From assembly GCA_027576995.1 (NCBI GenBank), contig JANBQC010000164.1, positions 1-48,954 on the forward strand: DNA of 48,954 nucleotides, read 5' to 3'. Source of the DNA: Dimargaris cristalligena (taxonomy: Eukaryota > Kickxellomycota > Dimargaritomycetes > Dimargaritales > Dimargaritaceae). Below, one piece after another: positions 1 to 10,885 of this stretch. Under the pieces are notes generated by a model that saw only the letters and a list, made by a program, of their open reading frames with translations, did not search any database and had not been told where the DNA came from. Positions within the stretch are counted from its first letter, which is position 1, and each line of letters opens with the position of its first letter. Position numbers and translations under genes: made by a program.

Positions 1-95
1 TGTCCAACGCCCCGCCTACTGTTAGAAGCCTACCCCCGAGACTCTTGACGGACTAAGAGTGGTTAACTCGGGCGACAGGACGCAAGTCAAGGGTT
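1..95 (+). repeat. Fragment of dispersed (LTR-like) repeat, CpG-retaining copy
   Basis: Bases 1-85 match 30,595-30,675 and 32,965-33,045 over their whole length, sharing the blocks GAAGCCTACCCCC and GACTAAGAGT (or close variants). The left side is cut by the window edge. In this copy several CG dinucleotides are intact where the other two copies have TG or CA. It abuts the left end of the inverted duplicated block that begins near 95. No coding potential is visible. Confidence 0.7.
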
Positions 96-1248
96 GAAGT
101 TACATAGCAAGGCGAAAAATGGGAACGGGAGCTGGGACAGAAGGGATGCGGTTCCTTGATATTTCACTGGCCGACTCCGGACCGTAAAAAGGGTGAAGTA
201 AGGTGATACTGGCAAGGGCTTGGTTACTATTGGCCCCTAAATCACCCTGTTCATGGATTCCTTGTACAAGGGCTTTTCACGCAGTAACCCCCCCCCCATT
301 TAAACCAATAGCAAGGTCGTCAACGTATAATGGTATAATACTATTATACAGGGGACACAGTATTGTCCAATTATATAATTCCATCCCGGAACTAGGTGAG
401 CCCCGTAGTTGAGCGGTGGACCATTGTTCCTACTTGGTCAACCGTAAACCGGCGGCCTCACTCGGCTCGGAAAAGGCGAAGTTCCAAATCTCCGTATACG
501 CATTAGTAGGTTTCCCGACTTGTCTTTTCCAATACTCCATGGTCCTGTGGAATATATGTTGGCTACTTCAACTAGCGGAAAAAGAAGAAAGCCCGGGGTA
601 CTAGTCGCTCTGATATTTGACCACTTCTATTCATTAGCAAATATCTATATATCGGCTTTGAGAGGTGGAGGCAGTATGGAATAGGGTATAGGTAGCTCCA
701 TAATAGTCGAAAGGTGGAGGCAAAACGTATCCGGCACCATTTTGCCGGACTTTTCACTTTAGAATGATGTAATTATGGGCCAACCTAGGCGTGCTGCTAT
801 TCCATAATATATAATCGCCCATTAGCGTGCACGGCATAGTGCGGTTTTTCTCCGGCGAAGGAGGAGTTAGGAGTAGACGAGGGTGGGGCTCGAGTTGAGG
901 CTCGGGGTCAACTCCATTCTTCACCGGGACAAGGTAGCGTTCAACCGAGAATTCCTGTATACCCTGCAAGCCAATGGCTTTTTATTAAAGGTTCAAACTC
1001 CATCACACCCGATCCGAGTGATTTTCTCTAACCATCACTAATCATACTACTACTTTCCCTGTGCATTGAAATAGCCAACGACCAGGCCAAGGAAAGTCGG
1101 CAAGGCAGGTCGCTCGTTGAATAAAAAATACCCCCGCCAATGGGTACATAAAACGAATAATTGGCGCTAAGGAAAAGAGTCGGGTATTTCGAAACCGAAA
1201 GAGGGGAGGGGTGATGTATAGCAGTAGGCTTCCTTTGGATCACGCAGA

Positions 1249-1257
1249 TATAAATAG
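1249..1257 (+). promoter_or_regulatory. TATA box of secreted family-1 gene A
   Basis: TATAAATAG lies 232 bp upstream of the chosen start codon. The same sequence in the same context, with CACGCA just before it, occurs upstream of the inverted paralogue at 18,377-18,369. Its conservation between the diverged arms supports a functional core promoter with a 5' UTR of roughly 200 nt. Confidence 0.6.
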
Positions 1258-1480
1258 CTATGGAAAGTCCCCCCTTCGACACTTATCTACATCTTGCCCA
1301 GACAAAGTAGCTTTATTTTGCCATCTCCCTCTGATAATAATTTCCTATATTAACTTAGCTGTTGTTCATATACGCCTGTTCATCGTGCCGTCCTTAGCCA
1401 TTTGGTACGTACAACATTTCCCTCGACCCAAACTTTTCTCTTCGACCCCCGCTCATCGATACCCTGACAGCTTCTCTATT

Positions 1481-2371
1481 ATGAAGGTCAACATCGCTGC
1501 TATTGCCGTGGTCGCTACCGCCGGTGTATGTATGTCTGCCGTTTCGGCCACTCCCCTATTAGGGTCTAGTAGCTCCAATACCAGCAGCGCTGCTGGAAAC
1601 CAAGTTACGGCTCAGAATATCCATCCTTACTGCGCGGCATTCATGAATGTCGCCAACAAGGGCCTGTCCGCCAAATACCGTGCAATTAAGCGTAAATTCG
1701 ATCTTTCATCTTATGGAACAGTCCAGGGAACGGGTCCAGGGAGCTCCACGCCATTCACCAAGGAAAAGCTGGCTGCTTTTGAGAAGCTTCAAGCCGTCTT
1801 TTCTAATGCCTACAAAGGTAAAACTAATGCTGCATTGGACGAGGTACCTAGTACCAATCCCGGCATGGTGAGCTACGCCCTAGAAGTCACGGCCAACGGT
1901 ATTCGTCCGTCACTCGTGAATGACCCCGGAATAGCTGGTTATTTCAAGGCCTATGGCCAAATGTCCAAAAATAAGCGCCCAACTCACTATTTAATCCTCG
2001 ACTCCAAGAACCCCGTGGACATGGAGACCCAAAAATGGCTACAGGACTGCTATGGCAGCATCCTCGGGTCGCCCAACATCGCCAATGCCCCACTATACGT
2101 TCCGGTTAACGATAATATGATACCGTCAGTCGGCGGCAATTCCGATGGATACAATGCAACGCCCTCTGACCCAGCGTTGGCTACCGAAGGCAAGGTTGGC
2201 GACTCTAAACTTCCCACTGGCCAAGACCCGTCATCTATCAATGGCCCCAGCAATCCCTATCCCCCACCCCTACCTACCCATGGTCAACAATACAGTGCTC
2301 AACAGTCCCAGTCGAGCCAGCAGTTCAACGAATATAACGGAGCTTCCAATATTCCCAATTCTAACCCCTAG
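1481..2371 (+). CDS. Secreted family-1 protein A (unknown function), 296 aa to first stop
   Basis: I do not recognise this family. The start is placed at 1,481 because it opens a clean signal peptide (MKVNIAAIAVV..., likely cleavage after VSA near residue 23) shared with the paralogue at 18,120. The upstream in-frame extension to 1,211 crosses the TATA box and is unlikely to be translated. After a Ser/Asn-rich linker comes a core (about residues 46-200) with the family motifs HPYC (Cys51), NAYKGK (109-114), ANGIRPS (138-144), YLILD (170-174) and QDCYG (Cys190). The two conserved cysteines probably form a disulfide. The tail is rich in Pro, Gln, Asn, Ser and Tyr. The first stop is TAG at 2,369-2,371, but the frame stays open and conserved to 2,572. 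The protein is probably exported; its role is unknown. Confidence 0.75.
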   Translation: MKVNIAAIAVVATAGVCMSAVSATPLLGSSSSNTSSAAGNQVTAQNIHPYCAAFMNVANKGLSAKYRAIKRKFDLSSYGTVQGTGPGSSTPFTKEKLAAFEKLQAVFSNAYKGKTNAALDEVPSTNPGMVSYALEVTANGIRPSLVNDPGIAGYFKAYGQMSKNKRPTHYLILDSKNPVDMETQKWLQDCYGSILGSPNIANAPLYVPVNDNMIPSVGGNSDGYNATPSDPALATEGKVGDSKLPTGQDPSSINGPSNPYPPPLPTHGQQYSAQQSQSSQQFNEYNGASNIPNSNP

Positions 2372-2572
2372 CACCTGTCTAACAATGGTCAACAGTATAG
2401 CAACCCTCAGTCCAATCCGGTTTGGCAGCCTTATAACGTTAACGGAGCTACGGCTGCTCCCTACGCCTACCCCGCACCTCCCACGACCCAGGGTGAGCAA
2501 TACAACACCCCTCCGCTCTACGTAAACCCGACCAATGGAAACTATATAAACCCCAGCACTGTGGCCATCTAA
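2372..2572 (+). other. Conserved in-frame extension beyond the TAG of gene A
   Basis: After the TAG at 2,369-2,371, 66 sense codons continue in the same frame to TAA at 2,570-2,572. The extension repeats the NGQQYS motif seen before the stop. It contains PYAYP and QGEQYNTPPL, which are also found in frame after the TAG of the paralogue at 17,283-17,110. The TAA and the following AGTCTCAG are conserved in both copies too. The natural C-terminus of the family therefore seems to be here. TAG readthrough, a recent nonsense mutation and an unrecognised splice are all possible explanations. Confidence 0.65.
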
Positions 2573-3775
2573 AGTCTCAGCCAGTGTCATCTAAACTGGC
2601 CCCTGGGTTGCCTATGCTGGCTCAAATCCCAGTGGGCCAAACAGGAGCCACCCGTGGTACTAATGAGTCGGATTGTTTTCTACCAACTATCGATTGACAA
2701 TATGACTTACCAAGACAGCTAACGATGGGTTATTTAGTATAGTTTATTTATATACCTCGCTTTCTTTTACAATTTCAATTTATCTTGACAGACATACCTT
2801 CTGTATATACTAGTATATTCTTGCAGTGAGCTCTTCGGTGCAAGGGCACTTGATATTGACATGCCTTCTACGCCTATTTTTAAAACCAAAAACCCACATG
2901 GATGTCAATAAAACCAACTTAGCTATAGTTATAGCAACGTACTAGCTGTATATCAGTTATGTTAACGCCCAATCCCAGAAGTTTTGTTTTGAAAATATGG
3001 TATATAGTGTTACTTCTAATCCTGCGGCCGGGGCTAGCTCCGCCAACACCAGTAAGTTTGTATCTATGCCAAAGGATGGTATGGCCGGGAATTGATGCAA
3101 CCAGGGGCATAGTCACTTAGAAACCCCGGCCATTGGCACATATATATCCCTGTCCATCAGCACCAACGGCTCCAACCCACAAAACCTCTTGTCCTCGCCA
3201 ACTAGACTTATCAAGCACGGTTGTTGCCCTCTCATTTTCCAGGGCTACCTCAAGGCTTAATACCCATTAGGGTCGAACCTCACACTCATCATGCACTTTC
3301 AGCTCGCAGTGTAGAATCTGAATTGAATACGTGTAAAAGCTGCTCTGCTAACATGGTAATAATTCTTTACTTTACTAGCACTCCAATCGCTACTATATCA
3401 TTATATTTACTATCTATATCAATTGCAGCCAATGCTTAAGACAGACACAAATAAGGTAAGTGTGGGTGCTGCATGTCCGCAGTAGGGGGGGGGGTGTTGT
3501 ATTATATCTTTATTCGGGAATGATCGAACGACTTTTTAGTATTTACCTTGATACCAGTGTAAAGGTGGTGGGCAAATCTACATACTACTTAGAAATCCCA
3601 TGCATAACTTAATTTTCTTATTTATTTATAATGTTTTCCCACTTGGCGGAATTGTTCATGGCCGGACCATCGATGCCGCCCATCCAACTTCTCTAATGTT
3701 ACTCAATGTAATCAAATGACCTTGGGAGGGGGCAGGGGACAAACAGCGGTCGACCGGAACAGATACAACATATGT
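2573..3775. other. Intergenic stretch, no gene seen
   Basis: From 2,573 to about 2,760 the sequence still aligns with the 3' flank of the inverted paralogue and probably includes the 3' UTR. Beyond that it is AT-rich, with short ORFs lacking coding character and a poly-G run near 3,486. Confidence 0.6.
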
Positions 3776-3911
3776 GGGGGTAGTTCAACAAGGCTGTATA
3801 ACGAAAAATCCTTTTGATGAGGCAAACACTACTTGTTAAAAATAAACATACCACCAATTTTCCCCTACACATATCAGATAAAACCTTATATAACCGAGCT
3901 GAACTTCACCC
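3776..3911 (-). mobile_element. 136-bp MITE-like element, copy 1
   Basis: A 136-bp unit bounded by inverted termini: GGGGGTAGTTCAACAAGGCT on the left, and on the right the complement of GGGTGAAGTTCAGC. Its reverse complement matches 35,518-35,653 over the full, identical length, including internal blocks such as GATGAGGCAAA and TTAAAAATAAACAT. It has no coding capacity. Short size, terminal inverted repeats and multiple copies are the hallmarks of a miniature inverted-repeat transposable element. ATAT-like bases flank both ends, so the exact target duplication is unclear. Confidence 0.7.
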
Positions 3912-6227
3912 ATATTTTTAGACACTCAGTATTCTGTAACATACATATTTGGGTGACATTCATTACTGTATATCGAGCCACACTTGCCCTGAATTAATAG
4001 ACCACTGAAACAGTAATATGGCAGCTATAAATATTGCATATGGAAAAGGCATGCCCATGGGGCTTAGCGAATTTGGTGAGCGAATTGAGCTATTTTATTA
4101 GTAGATATATTTATTAATCGACTGAGATATAAAGTGATAAAAGAGGATACTAGCGAATGAATGTATTAATGAGTGAGTGGGAGTAATAGCCATCTGAGGG
4201 GCTCTACCTCGCCGAGTTATTTCTTTCTTTTAATATTGGAGAATACAGAGGCCTAAGTTGGGTTCTCCTCTATGGGGATTGTTTCTAATTGGAGGTGGTT
4301 CCACCCTGGCTGTATGCCCGTCAACGTGAACTACTTGGCCGATACCAAGTGCTGCTGTTGGCTCAGTATTAACACCCACACATGTTAATTGCATGATTAC
4401 CTGTTAAGAAAAATGCACAATTATGCCCCCCACAATTGGCTTTAAAGCAAATTACAGGTATGGGGTATACATGTCTATTCCCCCTTTGATGAGGATATGT
4501 AAGAGCCCAATATTGTAGGCAGGAGTGAGAGTTGGAAAACATTCTCCCGGGATTAGTAAATTAATGAATAGGGGTAAGCGGGTCATGGTGACAGGCGGCA
4601 GTCCGCCAGATATACATACATATCTATTACTAAGCTCTTGGCTCTGGAATTTTATTTGGGCAGGGTATGTATTGGAAATTGATTTATCCCGCCAACCAAC
4701 TAAGTCCGTACCTTAGGCCAAGTGCCCTATGGTTGGGACGGTATTATATTGGCTAATATTTTCCACAAATAATTTTCTCAATCAAATTAACTGTAGAAAT
4801 TTACCGTTCACATTGGGCATTGCAACGGCCTGGGCCCTTGGTTTCGTAATGATTCGGTGAGGTGCGTATCTATAAAATGATTCCGGCTTGAGAAATGCTA
4901 GGGGAGTGCATGCTGTTGTAGTGCCGTGAGACCACCACCGATTGGCTTTGGATATCTGGCTATCAGTTCAGCCGGTGGCTGTGATGACAGTATCGCCAAT
5001 TATCGATTATTTGAATAGTAATGACTGATATGACGATTTTATGAGGTCGATTTGAAACGTGGAATGTAACATTGCATATTTAAACGATTTCTTTGAGACC
5101 TTTAGTTCGAGAGCCCTCTTCGAAATAAATTGAAATTTTCTGTGTATACTTTTCCCTTTCTTTTACGATTTAGAGTCCTATGGCAATAATTATTTATTGA
5201 AATAAATACTATATGCACAATACTGGCTCATCCTAATTATTTATTGTTTATTTAAATAATATATTTGTTATTACGTCTTATCCATCAGTCGTTTTTTTCT
5301 TGTCCGGCCAAAACCCCTCTCTGTCGGCCAGGACCCCATAGATCAGAGTCTGCAACTCCCAGGCGCATCCCCAAACCCGGCGCCGTGAGTGCCTATCCTG
5401 ACAGCAACTCATTAACATTATTGAGTGATTACTGCCTGCGACAATTTCCGGTATCGTAATCTTAGGAAGCCTACCCATTTGGACTTTTATCTGCTATTGT
5501 ACCGGTTAATTACTACACCATCAAGTATAAGAAAACTGGTGAGACATCTATTTTCAACCCGGCATGCCCATTTTAATAACCGGGGTTTTTTAAAAAAAAT
5601 TACAATTGGATTGAATTCATCCCAGATCTAACCTGAAACTATCAGTTACGTGTATACTATTGCCCGCTTCCCTCCGTAATCAGACAAAGTCTTTATTTTA
5701 TTATATTGGCGGCACATTAACAAATTGACTTATACACTCTCAATTTTAATAACCACACAGTATGCCCTTCTCGTGGCATCGTTATACTACTCACCGACCT
5801 CCTGTCCGGATTATCCAACTCCTGGTATCATATAGGAACTAGATTGAGGCTGTTCATTTGGGTTATAGATACCCTAAAATGTGCTGAGTCAATCAGCCAA
5901 ACAAGTGCCCACTTATTCAGACAAAAGTATACCATATTGTCCTATACTTCAACTTGTGATATAGAGCCCTTTACTTTTGTCTACCACTAAGCCGTCCATT
6001 AATTAAGGCGTAAAAGGTACGGATTTTTATTTGGAAAAGAAAATTTCAGGGCTGCCTATACTAGTCAGCCCCCTAAAATCGCAGGTCTACTCTTTAGTTA
6101 AAGTATATGGACATAATATGCCTCACTGGGAAATGCCAAAACACACTAATGCTGTAAAAAATATGGAATGAGCCGGGAAAATCGACCCTTCTCTTCTGTT
6201 GATTTTCTTGTTTGGGTATCCCTGCCG
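3912..6227. other. Intergenic stretch, no supported gene
   Basis: AT-rich DNA with frequent stops in all frames. A small GC-rich island at 5,270-5,420 contains a short minus-strand frame that looks slightly protein-like (with ...GVLADREG...), but it has no start, homologue or partner exon that I can name. I see nothing else. Confidence 0.5.
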
Positions 6228-7511
6228 TTAATTACCACTGGCGATCCAATTTTTTATTTGAGCACCCCAGTTCCTTATGTAATTCAAGGGATTAGTACCT
6301 TGGTTATGCCACACCGAGAAAGTCGTGTACGTGTTGGTAAACGGCGCAGATTTTCCATCAGGCAGGCCGAGTACATAGCTACATAGAGGCTTGTTTAGCT
6401 GCATGTCCTTCAGTTCTTCAGCTGGTACCGGAGTTATGTTGAATATGCCATACAGATTATTCCTAGACCTAGCATAACCCATTACGCTGGCACACTCCGC
6501 GACTATTTTGAACATGATAGATGATATGGGCGGTAGGTTTTTAGCAGTTAAAGTAGTGAGTGCCACCGTCTTCTCCGTTACGGACGGGTCATTAAGTCCG
6601 GCCACGATCATGGGCAGGCTACAGGTTTTGGTTGCACAATAGTTCAGTACTCTGACCCAACCCTCTCCCGTCGCGGACTCGGCGGCGATGGCCCATAGAA
6701 TTTTTTCAACCAAGATGGTTTGCATATAAGTAATAAATGCAATGCGATCCGAGTCTCCCGCTGGGGAACGGCCCACGGTAAGGTTAATCCAACGGGTCAT
6801 CAGCTCATCACCATACGTATGCAACAACTCCTGGACGTTACTAACGTATTGTAAAACTTCCGCCGGATATTGGGCCGCGCACCGAAGGAGTGGGAACAAC
6901 ATGGCCTTTTGGTTATCCGACACGCTAGTCCAATCGACTTCCTTGTATGGGGTCGGAGTTCCCGCCGGGGTAATAGTACCCCTGCTGGCGCTGAGGGTGA
7001 GATGGGATTCAAGATCTTTGCGGATCCACCCCAGGTAATCATCCACTAGTTCAGGGTCGGCGGTTTTCGAATTGTTCTCCGTACCATCTTGTATTACTTG
7101 TTTAAATACAGCGGCCATGCCTTGAAGTTTTTGGCAGTTAAATGGTCCTTGTACGTCGGCCTAGCGGATTGAGCGATGTATAATAGACGACACAAGGGTG
7201 AGAGTTAATATATATATGCCAAATAAGATAAGTTGGTGTGTAGGGGTGGGCCCGTTTAGGCCGACTCGATAAATAAAGCTTCGGTATAGGTAGTAGTCTG
7301 TATTGGCCGATAGGACAGGGCGCAGGCCGAGGTTACTTACATGGTGTTTTCTTTCATTGTTCAGCTCAGGGGCCACTTTACTTGGACTTTTTACGTCTTG
7401 ATAGTTCACCATGCGAAGAGGACGGACAAAATCACCACCTCCTCCGTACATACCTAAGACCATTTGACAAGCGGTGGCCATTAAGCCAACCGACAGGATA
7501 ATATAGTTCAT
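6228..7511 (-). CDS. Secreted family-2 protein without F-box, two exons, about 367 aa
   Basis: Exon 1 is 7,511-7,341 and exon 2 is 7,160-6,228. The 180-bp intron has a GTAAGT donor (7,340) and a CTAG acceptor (7,161), and the join is in phase 0. Exon 1 encodes a hydrophobic signal peptide (MNYIILSVGLMATACQMVLG) and a short polar segment; an ATG 21 bp further upstream would also give a signal peptide. Exon 2 carries a domain also present in the gene at 35,158-33,717 and in the wreck at 42,353-40,814. The shared hallmark is [W/Y]T-x-[V/I]-SD-x-Q-[K/R]-x3-FP-[L/I]-L, here VDWTSVSDNQKAMLFPLL. The domain is probably alpha-helical. The family is not one I recognise. It is likely exported, with unknown function, and the stop is TAA. 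Confidence 0.7.
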
Positions 7512-9962
7512 TGAAGGGGCGTGCTTGGTCATTGTAATCTCGTCAATTGGACTGGATAAATGAACAGGTACAAGATGATTTTCCGGGACTGATGGGTTCA
7601 CCACGCTAACTGTGTGTCTTAATAAAATTATGGACAGGGAGTTGGCAGAGAATACAACGCAGCGGCTGTTCAAGGCGGGGTTTTCAAGATGAAATAAGTA
7701 AAATACCGTGTTGTTAATAATATGGTCTATAGAGGTGGGAGTGGTGGTGTGGAAGGAAGGAAGGAAGGGAAGCTGCCATGTGTACTTTTATATGTATATA
7801 TAAATATGTATGCATTCGTACGAAAAACCAAGGTTCATGTATAAGGATATGGGGTTGGGGCTGGGGCTGGGGCTGGACGAGAGGTAGCGCGGAGGATGAA
7901 GTGACGCGGTATTCTCGTGGGTATACCCTAAACTACAATTTCAGCTAAAGAGCCCCTCTCATACTGTGAATAGGCCCCCTTGAAAATAGAATATGTGGGG
8001 ATACCGCGATCTCTGATTGGCTTATCCGGATACCTTGAGTAACGGTTCCCTCAAACAATCGGGACGGCCGGGTCGCATCGTGTAATTCTAGACCCTACCG
8101 CTTCCCATTGTATGTTTCACATATTTTGCTCTTTTTGAGAGACCATTGATTCGGCTCCCTTTTTTGGAACAACTTCATTATAAACACCTCACCTGTACGG
8201 GTATAACTGGTCAAACTGCCCTTTATTTGGAAAGCTGCTTCTTTTATTTAACTGTAGCGCCCCATGCCGTTCATTAGAACCGCTAAATTAGTTAGCCTTT
8301 ATGTACAGACCTATACAGCTAAATATAATATGGATAAGGCAGCAGAGGAGTTCTGCGGTTTAGTGTGTCGATGGGTAAAGAGTCCTACAGTCCCTTCTTG
8401 ACCGGCCTGCATGAATTAACCAAATCTATCCCGTTGAACCTCTTTCGGTTGTACCATATCTCTAAGCCTTTAGACTATTGGTTAGGGTAAAAGACATCAG
8501 CCGCATTACTCGCGAATAGCTTACGTTCTAATCGGATATCCCAATGGTACTGTGGCCTTGGTAAGATGTTTTTAAGCGAAGGAAAGGCTGGGCATGTCTT
8601 CAATTGTACTACATCCCTTCGGATAGGATGATTGGAATGGTCGGTCGGCCTCACCTCAACTCTACTCTACTCTACATTTCGGGATTTTATGGGTATTATT
8701 ATATATACCTAATGCCTGAATAGAACGGCCTATATTCGTGCTATCCCCTTCCTGCCTAAGCCTTAGGCGACCATGCTACTTGGCCAAAATTAGAATAGAG
8801 TTAATGAATAATAGCTTGGCATTTGGGCCTTCAGAGCTGAGCCCGATTTGGTGAACGGTCTACTAAATTTGGTATCTCCAAATGTTGGGCGGTAGGCCCA
8901 GGTGGTCCGTGTGGTCAATAAGACCACTTTTCTGGCTCTAAAAATATACCGCCTAAAAGGCACTCTGTAATGAGCCTAGGGGCCATGCGTATTGAGGGAT
9001 TGGGTAGACAAGGAAGCAATATCTCGGCTGGTGAAGGGTGTACAGAACAGGGCCATGCCACTACCTCGATGGAGCACAGTAAACTAGACCAATTAAATGA
9101 TACCGCCGATTATAAAAATATAAAGGTGTAATGGCAGCCATTAGTTATTACCACTATTTTTTGGGAGGAGGGGGAGAAGCACTCGCTGTGTGTAAGAGCT
9201 AGACTAGGGGTTAATAGCGGTACCCGAAAATAAAGCTAGCCAAAGGCAACCGAGGCAAAGGGAAACATAGTAAAACAATGCCAAGGAGAGCAGTTGGCAC
9301 TAACAACCGTCGAAGGGACATGTAATTAGATAGTTGTCCTGGATATAGTAATATACATGGGGCATGATAGAGGGGGACATTCTTTAAAGATAAGGCAACA
9401 GCAAGCACATGTGTGGCTAGAGATCCGCGCCTGTGTATGTTAGATTGGGTACGGGGAAATTAGCTAGTGTGGCGTATATTATGACTTGACTATCAACAGC
9501 GTATGCGTCTACTTTATAGTTATTTCCTCCTCCTAGCAAGCCTGGTGAATTGGGAGGGAGCTTTTTAGCTGGCTAGTCAGTCGAATTTTCCAACCGAGCA
9601 GCGCGAAGCAAGGCTTGCCCTCTTATTGTGACTCTGTTCATGGTGGGTATATGCCTGACACGTTGTTTTATTTACAGCGGCGTTGGGCTATAGGGGCCAA
9701 GTCTTGATTCGGATACTTGGTCCAGGAAAGATTCTATGCAAAGATATGACCACCGAGCAGCCCTTTAAAAACTAAATATCTGAGAAATACCTCTGCGCGT
9801 GGCATTAGGCAAGTGAAAAATATAATCTATGCTATAGGAGACTGTCTACTGTCTCCGACAAATATTCTACTATTTAAGTGTGTCCAGTTGGGGGGAAGCG
9901 TCATTCAAAGTACTGAGGGAGAGGGGGCATACAATGGGCTGGGACGCTGGGATTCCGTTGAT
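7512..9962. other. Intergenic stretch with short tandem repeats
   Basis: No gene is supported. The probable promoter region of the 7,511 gene contains a GGAA microsatellite (7,751-7,770), a TATATATAAATA-type AT run (about 7,794-7,806) and a GGGGCT-like tandem array (7,851-7,876). The rest, to 9,962, is stop-rich in all frames. Confidence 0.55.
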
Positions 9963-10294
9963 TTAAGCGGTAACTAACGTTGCCGGGTCGGGCGGAGGGT
10001 AGCCATAGCTATTGCCCAACACTGGAGCAAGCTGCTGGCTGGTGTTTGGCCCCGGCTGGTTATATTGGTTAGTTTGCGATACAGGCATTCCCATACTCTG
10101 GGGGGGATAGGCATCTCTATGGATGGGAGTGGGAGGGGGTGCAATATAGCCTTCAACAAGCGGGGAAAGCCCTAGAGGGTGATTAGTTTGGGCGACGGGG
10201 TTGTATTTGGTGTTGGTGCTGGGTGCACCCGGAGTGAAGGACTGATGCCCCGGATTCAGCGGAAGATATTGATTAGGAGTCGTTGCCATTGGCT
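9963..10294 (-). other. Frame-shifted C-terminal tail of secreted family-1 gene C
   Basis: An open frame rich in Pro, Asn, Gln, Thr and Tyr runs from just past the stop of the upstream ORF to TAA at 9,963. It ends in LGNSYGYPPPDPATLVTA, which resembles the end of the extended tail of gene A in composition and layout. It is offset from the 10,885-10,295 frame. A shift of -1 within the seven-A run at 10,302-10,308 (minus strand) enters it without meeting another stop. It may be the true tail of gene C separated by an indel, a recoding event or a sequencing error. Confidence 0.6.
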
Positions 10295-10885
10295 TTACTG
10301 CATTTTTTTATACGTGGCAAAAATATCCCCCATTTTTTCCGTGTCAGCCAAGGCCTTATAGCAGTGGCCAATCAACGCCATGGCCACCTGGTGTCCGGGA
10401 ATGCGACGGTCCAAAATAAGGTATTTTTCCGGTTTCTCGCCGGCCATTTTCGTCACACTTCGAAAGACCCCCGCGTCAAAAGTATCCTGAGCCACACGGG
10501 GTCGAATGCCATTGGGAGTTCGCGTGAGCGCAAAACTCACGTGGCCCTGCTCTTTGCTAGGGGCATCGGCCAGGTGTTCACCGCCGACTCCTTTGTAGCC
10601 GTTTCGAAAGGCCTTTAGCAGCAGTTTATAAGCAGCATCGTACGAGGCGGACATGCCACTGAAGCCAAGTTTCAGTTTGAGGCTGAGGTAAACGCTGCGC
10701 AACTTAGCCCGCAGCTTGGGACGCCGGATATTGAAAAGGGGCTCACAGTAGGGTCGAAGCGGAATATCGGGGACAGTGTCACTGGATGGGAGGGGTTTGT
10801 GGAAGCCTAGAAATGGAGAGGACGACACGGTGGTCAGCATTATGGCCATAGCAACGCCAACCAGGGCGACCGTACCTAGTTTCAT
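10295..10885 (-). CDS. Secreted family-1 protein C, 196 aa to first stop
   Basis: A distant paralogue of the genes at 1,481 and 18,120. It starts with a signal peptide (MKLGTVALVGVAMAIMLTTVSS) and shares the core landmarks RPYC, NGYKG, PNGIRP, KYLILD and HCYK, so both conserved cysteines are present. The core is shorter than in genes A and B. The ORF ends in TAA at 10,297-10,295, just before where the low-complexity tail would begin; that tail continues in another frame (10,294-9,963). Its promoter region does not align with the duplicated block, so it arose by an older duplication. Probably exported; function unknown. Confidence 0.7.
   Translation of the reverse strand: MKLGTVALVGVAMAIMLTTVSSSPFLGFHKPLPSSDTVPDIPLRPYCEPLFNIRRPKLRAKLRSVYLSLKLKLGFSGMSASYDAAYKLLLKAFRNGYKGVGGEHLADAPSKEQGHVSFALTRTPNGIRPRVAQDTFDAGVFRSVTKMAGEKPEKYLILDRRIPGHQVAMALIGHCYKALADTEKMGDIFATYKKMQ

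Larger units (their letters stand above)
95..2760 (+). repeat. Left arm of a 2.6 kb inverted segmental duplication
   Basis: This block aligns almost end to end with the reverse complement of about 16,865-19,540. The match includes roughly 1.4 kb of non-coding DNA upstream of the secreted-protein gene, its TATA region, the coding sequence and the 3' flank. Anchors include TCCGTATACGCATT (about 493, and 19,125 on the other strand), GGAGTTAGGAGTAGAC (about 861 and 18,755) and GATATAAATAG (1,247 and 18,379). By eye the arms are substantially diverged, perhaps 65-80% identical, with many small indels. The stretch 95-1,200 holds no gene that I can support. Confidence 0.8.

Noticed and set aside
1211..1480. 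N-terminal in-frame extension of the family-1 gene A ORF
   Set aside because: It crosses a TATA box and would place the signal peptide in the middle of the protein. The paralogue's upstream region aligns as non-coding.
5278..5478. GC-rich patch with a protein-like minus-strand frame (GVLADREG)
   Set aside because: It is too short, has no start or splice context and no recognised family. It could be a gene relic but cannot be supported.
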